Source of the DNA: JADJPL01 sp964607915 | GTDB lineage: Bacteria; Bacteroidota; Bacteroidia; Chitinophagales; Saprospiraceae | Reading direction: 5' to 3' | Assembly: GCA_964607915.1 (NCBI GenBank) | Contig: CAZSMU010000038.1 | Location: forward strand, 1 to 25,427 | DNA: 25,427 bases | Part shown: positions 23,638-25,427 of the stretch, one piece after another | Position numbering within the stretch: position 1 is the stretch's first letter | How the letters are laid out: the number at the start of each line of letters is the position of its first letter | Translations under genes and position numbers: made by a program | Notes under the pieces: model-generated | The model's input: the letters and a program-made list of their open reading frames with translations, nothing else | Database searches by the model: none | Told to the model about the DNA's origin: nothing

Positions 23638-23680
23638 AGACTTGTTGCGGAGTAAAGATTCAGCGTTAAAACAAAAATAC
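23638..23680. repeat. partial copy of the hairpin element, copy G
   Basis: AGACTTGTTGCGGAG, then ATTCAGCG and an A-rich stretch, follows copy B after 3 nt and resembles the first 40 nt of an element arm with changes. It leads into the start of the PKD-protein gene, 12 nt before its GTG. Confidence 0.5.
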
Positions 23681-23691
23681 AACAAACGTCA

Positions 23692-25427
23692 GTGGGAAAG
23701 TTTTTATTGCACACAGCATGTGTCATTGGCCTGGTGGCTATTGTGGGTACCAAGGTCCGTGCGGGGCATATTATTGGGGGTGAGATCACGTATCGCTGCC
23801 TGGGGTTCACGGGCAACGATTCGACGACTAAATCCCGTCGCTACCGCTTCACGATGAAGATATATCGAGACTGTCTGGCGGCAGGCTCCCAACTTGATTC
23901 CTCTCCGGGCAGCACGACCACGGCCTCGGTCACCATCTATGCGGCCAGCCAGACCAACCGGCCTACGGTTTTTTATCTGCCGGCTCCAAAAACTACCCGT
24001 ATCCAGCCCGATCCGGGGAACAAATGCGTAAACGTGCCCCAAAATGTATGTGTGGAGGAGGGGCTGTATGAGTTTGAAACGGACCTTTCCATCCTCGAAG
24101 AAGCGTATATCATCACCTATCAGCGCTGTTGCCGGAACAACACGATCACGAATATCCGCAGCCCGGAACGTTCCGGGGCGACCTATACGGTAGAGCTGAG
24201 CGCGGAAGCGCAGAAGAGTTGCAACAACAGTCCGGTATTCCGCTTTTTCCCTCCTATCGCCCTGTGTGCAGGGCTGCCCTTTTCGGTGGATCATTCCGGG
24301 ACGGATACGGAGGGGGATTCCCTGGTGTATGAGTTGTGCACCTCTTTGTTAGGCGGCGGCGAGAATACTACGCTGCCCACGAGCGGTACTGGTATTGCAC
24401 CCGACCCAGATCTTCCCCCGCCCTATGCGGCGGTCAACTATGTGACGCCCACCTACAGCGGTGCGCAACCCCTTGGTGCGTCTGCCAACCTCCAGATCCA
24501 TCCCCGGACTGGGGTGCTATCGGGCACCCCGATACAGCTCGGGCAATTCGTAGTGGGGGTTTGCATGTCCGAATATCGGAAAGGGCAACTGTTGACGCGC
24601 GTTTTGCGCGATTTCCAGTTCAATATCACGCGTTGCGACGCCAATGTCGTAGCAAACCCGGGCACGGACAGCGTCAATGCGTCTGGACAGTTTCTGCTCC
24701 AGCAGTGTGGCCCGGCACAGGTCACTCTGACGAACAAAAGCGCGAAGCGCGAATTCATTACCGCGTTCCGCTGGGAGTTTGATACGCCGACCGGAACCGT
24801 GAGCAGTGCAGAATGGGATGGAAAATTTGCATTTTCCTCGCCGGGCCTCTATTCCGGTCGCCTGTTGCTGAACCCGGGGCTGCAGTGCGCCGACACCGCC
24901 CTGATCTCCCTCAACGTGTTACCCCCGGCTACGGCAGATTTTGTTATTGCTGCCGATACCTGCAAGCACCAGCCGCTGGCCTTTGAAAACCGCTCGAGCA
25001 CAGGCGGCCGGGCAATAAAGAGCTATACCTGGGATTTTGGCGATGGAACCCCTACGGATGCGGCAGCCAGTCCAACACATTCGTTCGGCAAGACGGGGGT
25101 TTTTCAGATCAAGCTGCAGTTGCTGACGGTGGACGGCTGCAAGGGGGAGGTACAAAAACGGCTCTCCTATTTTCCGCTGCCCGCTTCGCTGTCCATTCAA
25201 GCGGGAATAGCGTCGGGTTGTACCCCTGTGAAAATCGCTTTCCAGAACAGTCCTCTCGGCGACTTCAAGGCGGCCTATCAACTGCGCTGGGATTTTGGCG
25301 ACGGAGGTACGGCGACCACCGAGCAACCCGTGTATACCTATTCGCAACCGGGGCCGTATCCCGTGCGCTTGCGACTCACGTCTACGAACGGGTGCAGGGC
25401 GGAAGCCCCATTGGCGAGCCCGGTCCG
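23692..25427 (+). CDS. secreted PKD-domain surface protein (gliding/T9SS type), 3'-partial
   Basis: The frame starts at a GTG at 23692 and is open to the window end (578 codons). The N-terminus GKFLLHTACVIGLVAIVGTKVRA is a signal peptide. The mature start GHIIGGEITYRCLG, with YRFTMKIYRDCLAAG, is the hallmark opening of large Bacteroidota surface proteins that usually end in a T9SS/gliding-motility sorting domain. Two PKD domains are visible, with WDFGDG at 447-452 and 533-538. Many Cys residues suggest disulfides. The export route is inferred, because the C-terminus is missing. An in-frame stop at 23653 and the lack of an earlier ATG support the GTG. Confidence 0.88.
   Translation, partial: MGKFLLHTACVIGLVAIVGTKVRAGHIIGGEITYRCLGFTGNDSTTKSRRYRFTMKIYRDCLAAGSQLDSSPGSTTTASVTIYAASQTNRPTVFYLPAPKTTRIQPDPGNKCVNVPQNVCVEEGLYEFETDLSILEEAYIITYQRCCRNNTITNIRSPERSGATYTVELSAEAQKSCNNSPVFRFFPPIALCAGLPFSVDHSGTDTEGDSLVYELCTSLLGGGENTTLPTSGTGIAPDPDLPPPYAAVNYVTPTYSGAQPLGASANLQIHPRTGVLSGTPIQLGQFVVGVCMSEYRKGQLLTRVLRDFQFNITRCDANVVANPGTDSVNASGQFLLQQCGPAQVTLTNKSAKREFITAFRWEFDTPTGTVSSAEWDGKFAFSSPGLYSGRLLLNPGLQCADTALISLNVLPPATADFVIAADTCKHQPLAFENRSSTGGRAIKSYTWDFGDGTPTDAAASPTHSFGKTGVFQIKLQLLTVDGCKGEVQKRLSYFPLPASLSIQAGIASGCTPVKIAFQNSPLGDFKAAYQLRWDFGDGGTATTEQPVYTYSQPGPYPVRLRLTSTNGCRAEAPLASPV

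Noticed and set aside
20818..23650. CRISPR array or tandem repeats
   Set aside because: The two long repeats are 2.5 kb apart, inverted and palindromic, with no regular spacers or cas genes.

Overview
The window looks like a chromosomal segment of a Bacteroidota bacterium, most likely from the Saprospiria (that rank is inference). Pointers seen directly are a type IX secretion (T9SS) C-terminal sorting domain on a subtilase, a GGEITYRC-type PKD surface protein, a short 289-residue primary sigma factor, a three-gene succinate:quinone oxidoreductase with one large cytochrome b subunit, Bacteroidota-type DUF2480 and START-like proteins, and promoters of the TAnnTTTG type. No tRNA, rRNA, CRISPR array or intact insertion sequence was seen.

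Layout. 1-1293: AT-rich flank and an Rpn/YhgA-type nuclease gene (+). 1477-5070: sdhC-sdhA-sdhB operon (-) with a promoter and a candidate operator upstream. 5288-8518: an alpha/beta-hydrolase lipoprotein, a lytic transglycosylase, DUF2480 and scpB, all (-). 8578-12234: a four-gene surface-polysaccharide-like operon (-): small membrane protein, Gfo/Idh/MocA oxidoreductase, lipoprotein, polyprenyl-phosphate sugar transferase. 12395-12721: a [2Fe-2S] ferredoxin (+), divergent from that operon. 12726-18850: START-like protein, RecB/AddB-like nuclease and T9SS-secreted subtilase (-), tightly packed. 19266-20135: the primary sigma factor (+) with its own consensus promoter and a 30-bp 3' hairpin. 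20265-23397: Lrp/AsnC regulator (-), S41 C-terminal processing protease (+), and a degenerate YrdC/Sua5-domain protein (-). 23692-end: a large secreted PKD-domain protein (+) running off the window.

The most unusual content is between the genes. Two 163-nt elements (20818-20980 and 23472-23634) fold end to end into the same hairpin: two 80-nt arms around a 3-nt loop. They differ by compensated base-pair changes as well as by a changed loop. A third, diverged copy (about 1316-1478) keeps one end and the geometry but has a completely different, very strong apex. Shorter half-copies sit against gene ends at about 5240, 6333 and 23638, perhaps also at 8560. At sdhB, and possibly at the sugar transferase gene, the element end supplies the TAG stop codon. 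This is a dispersed, structure-conserved element family that I cannot match to a named one.
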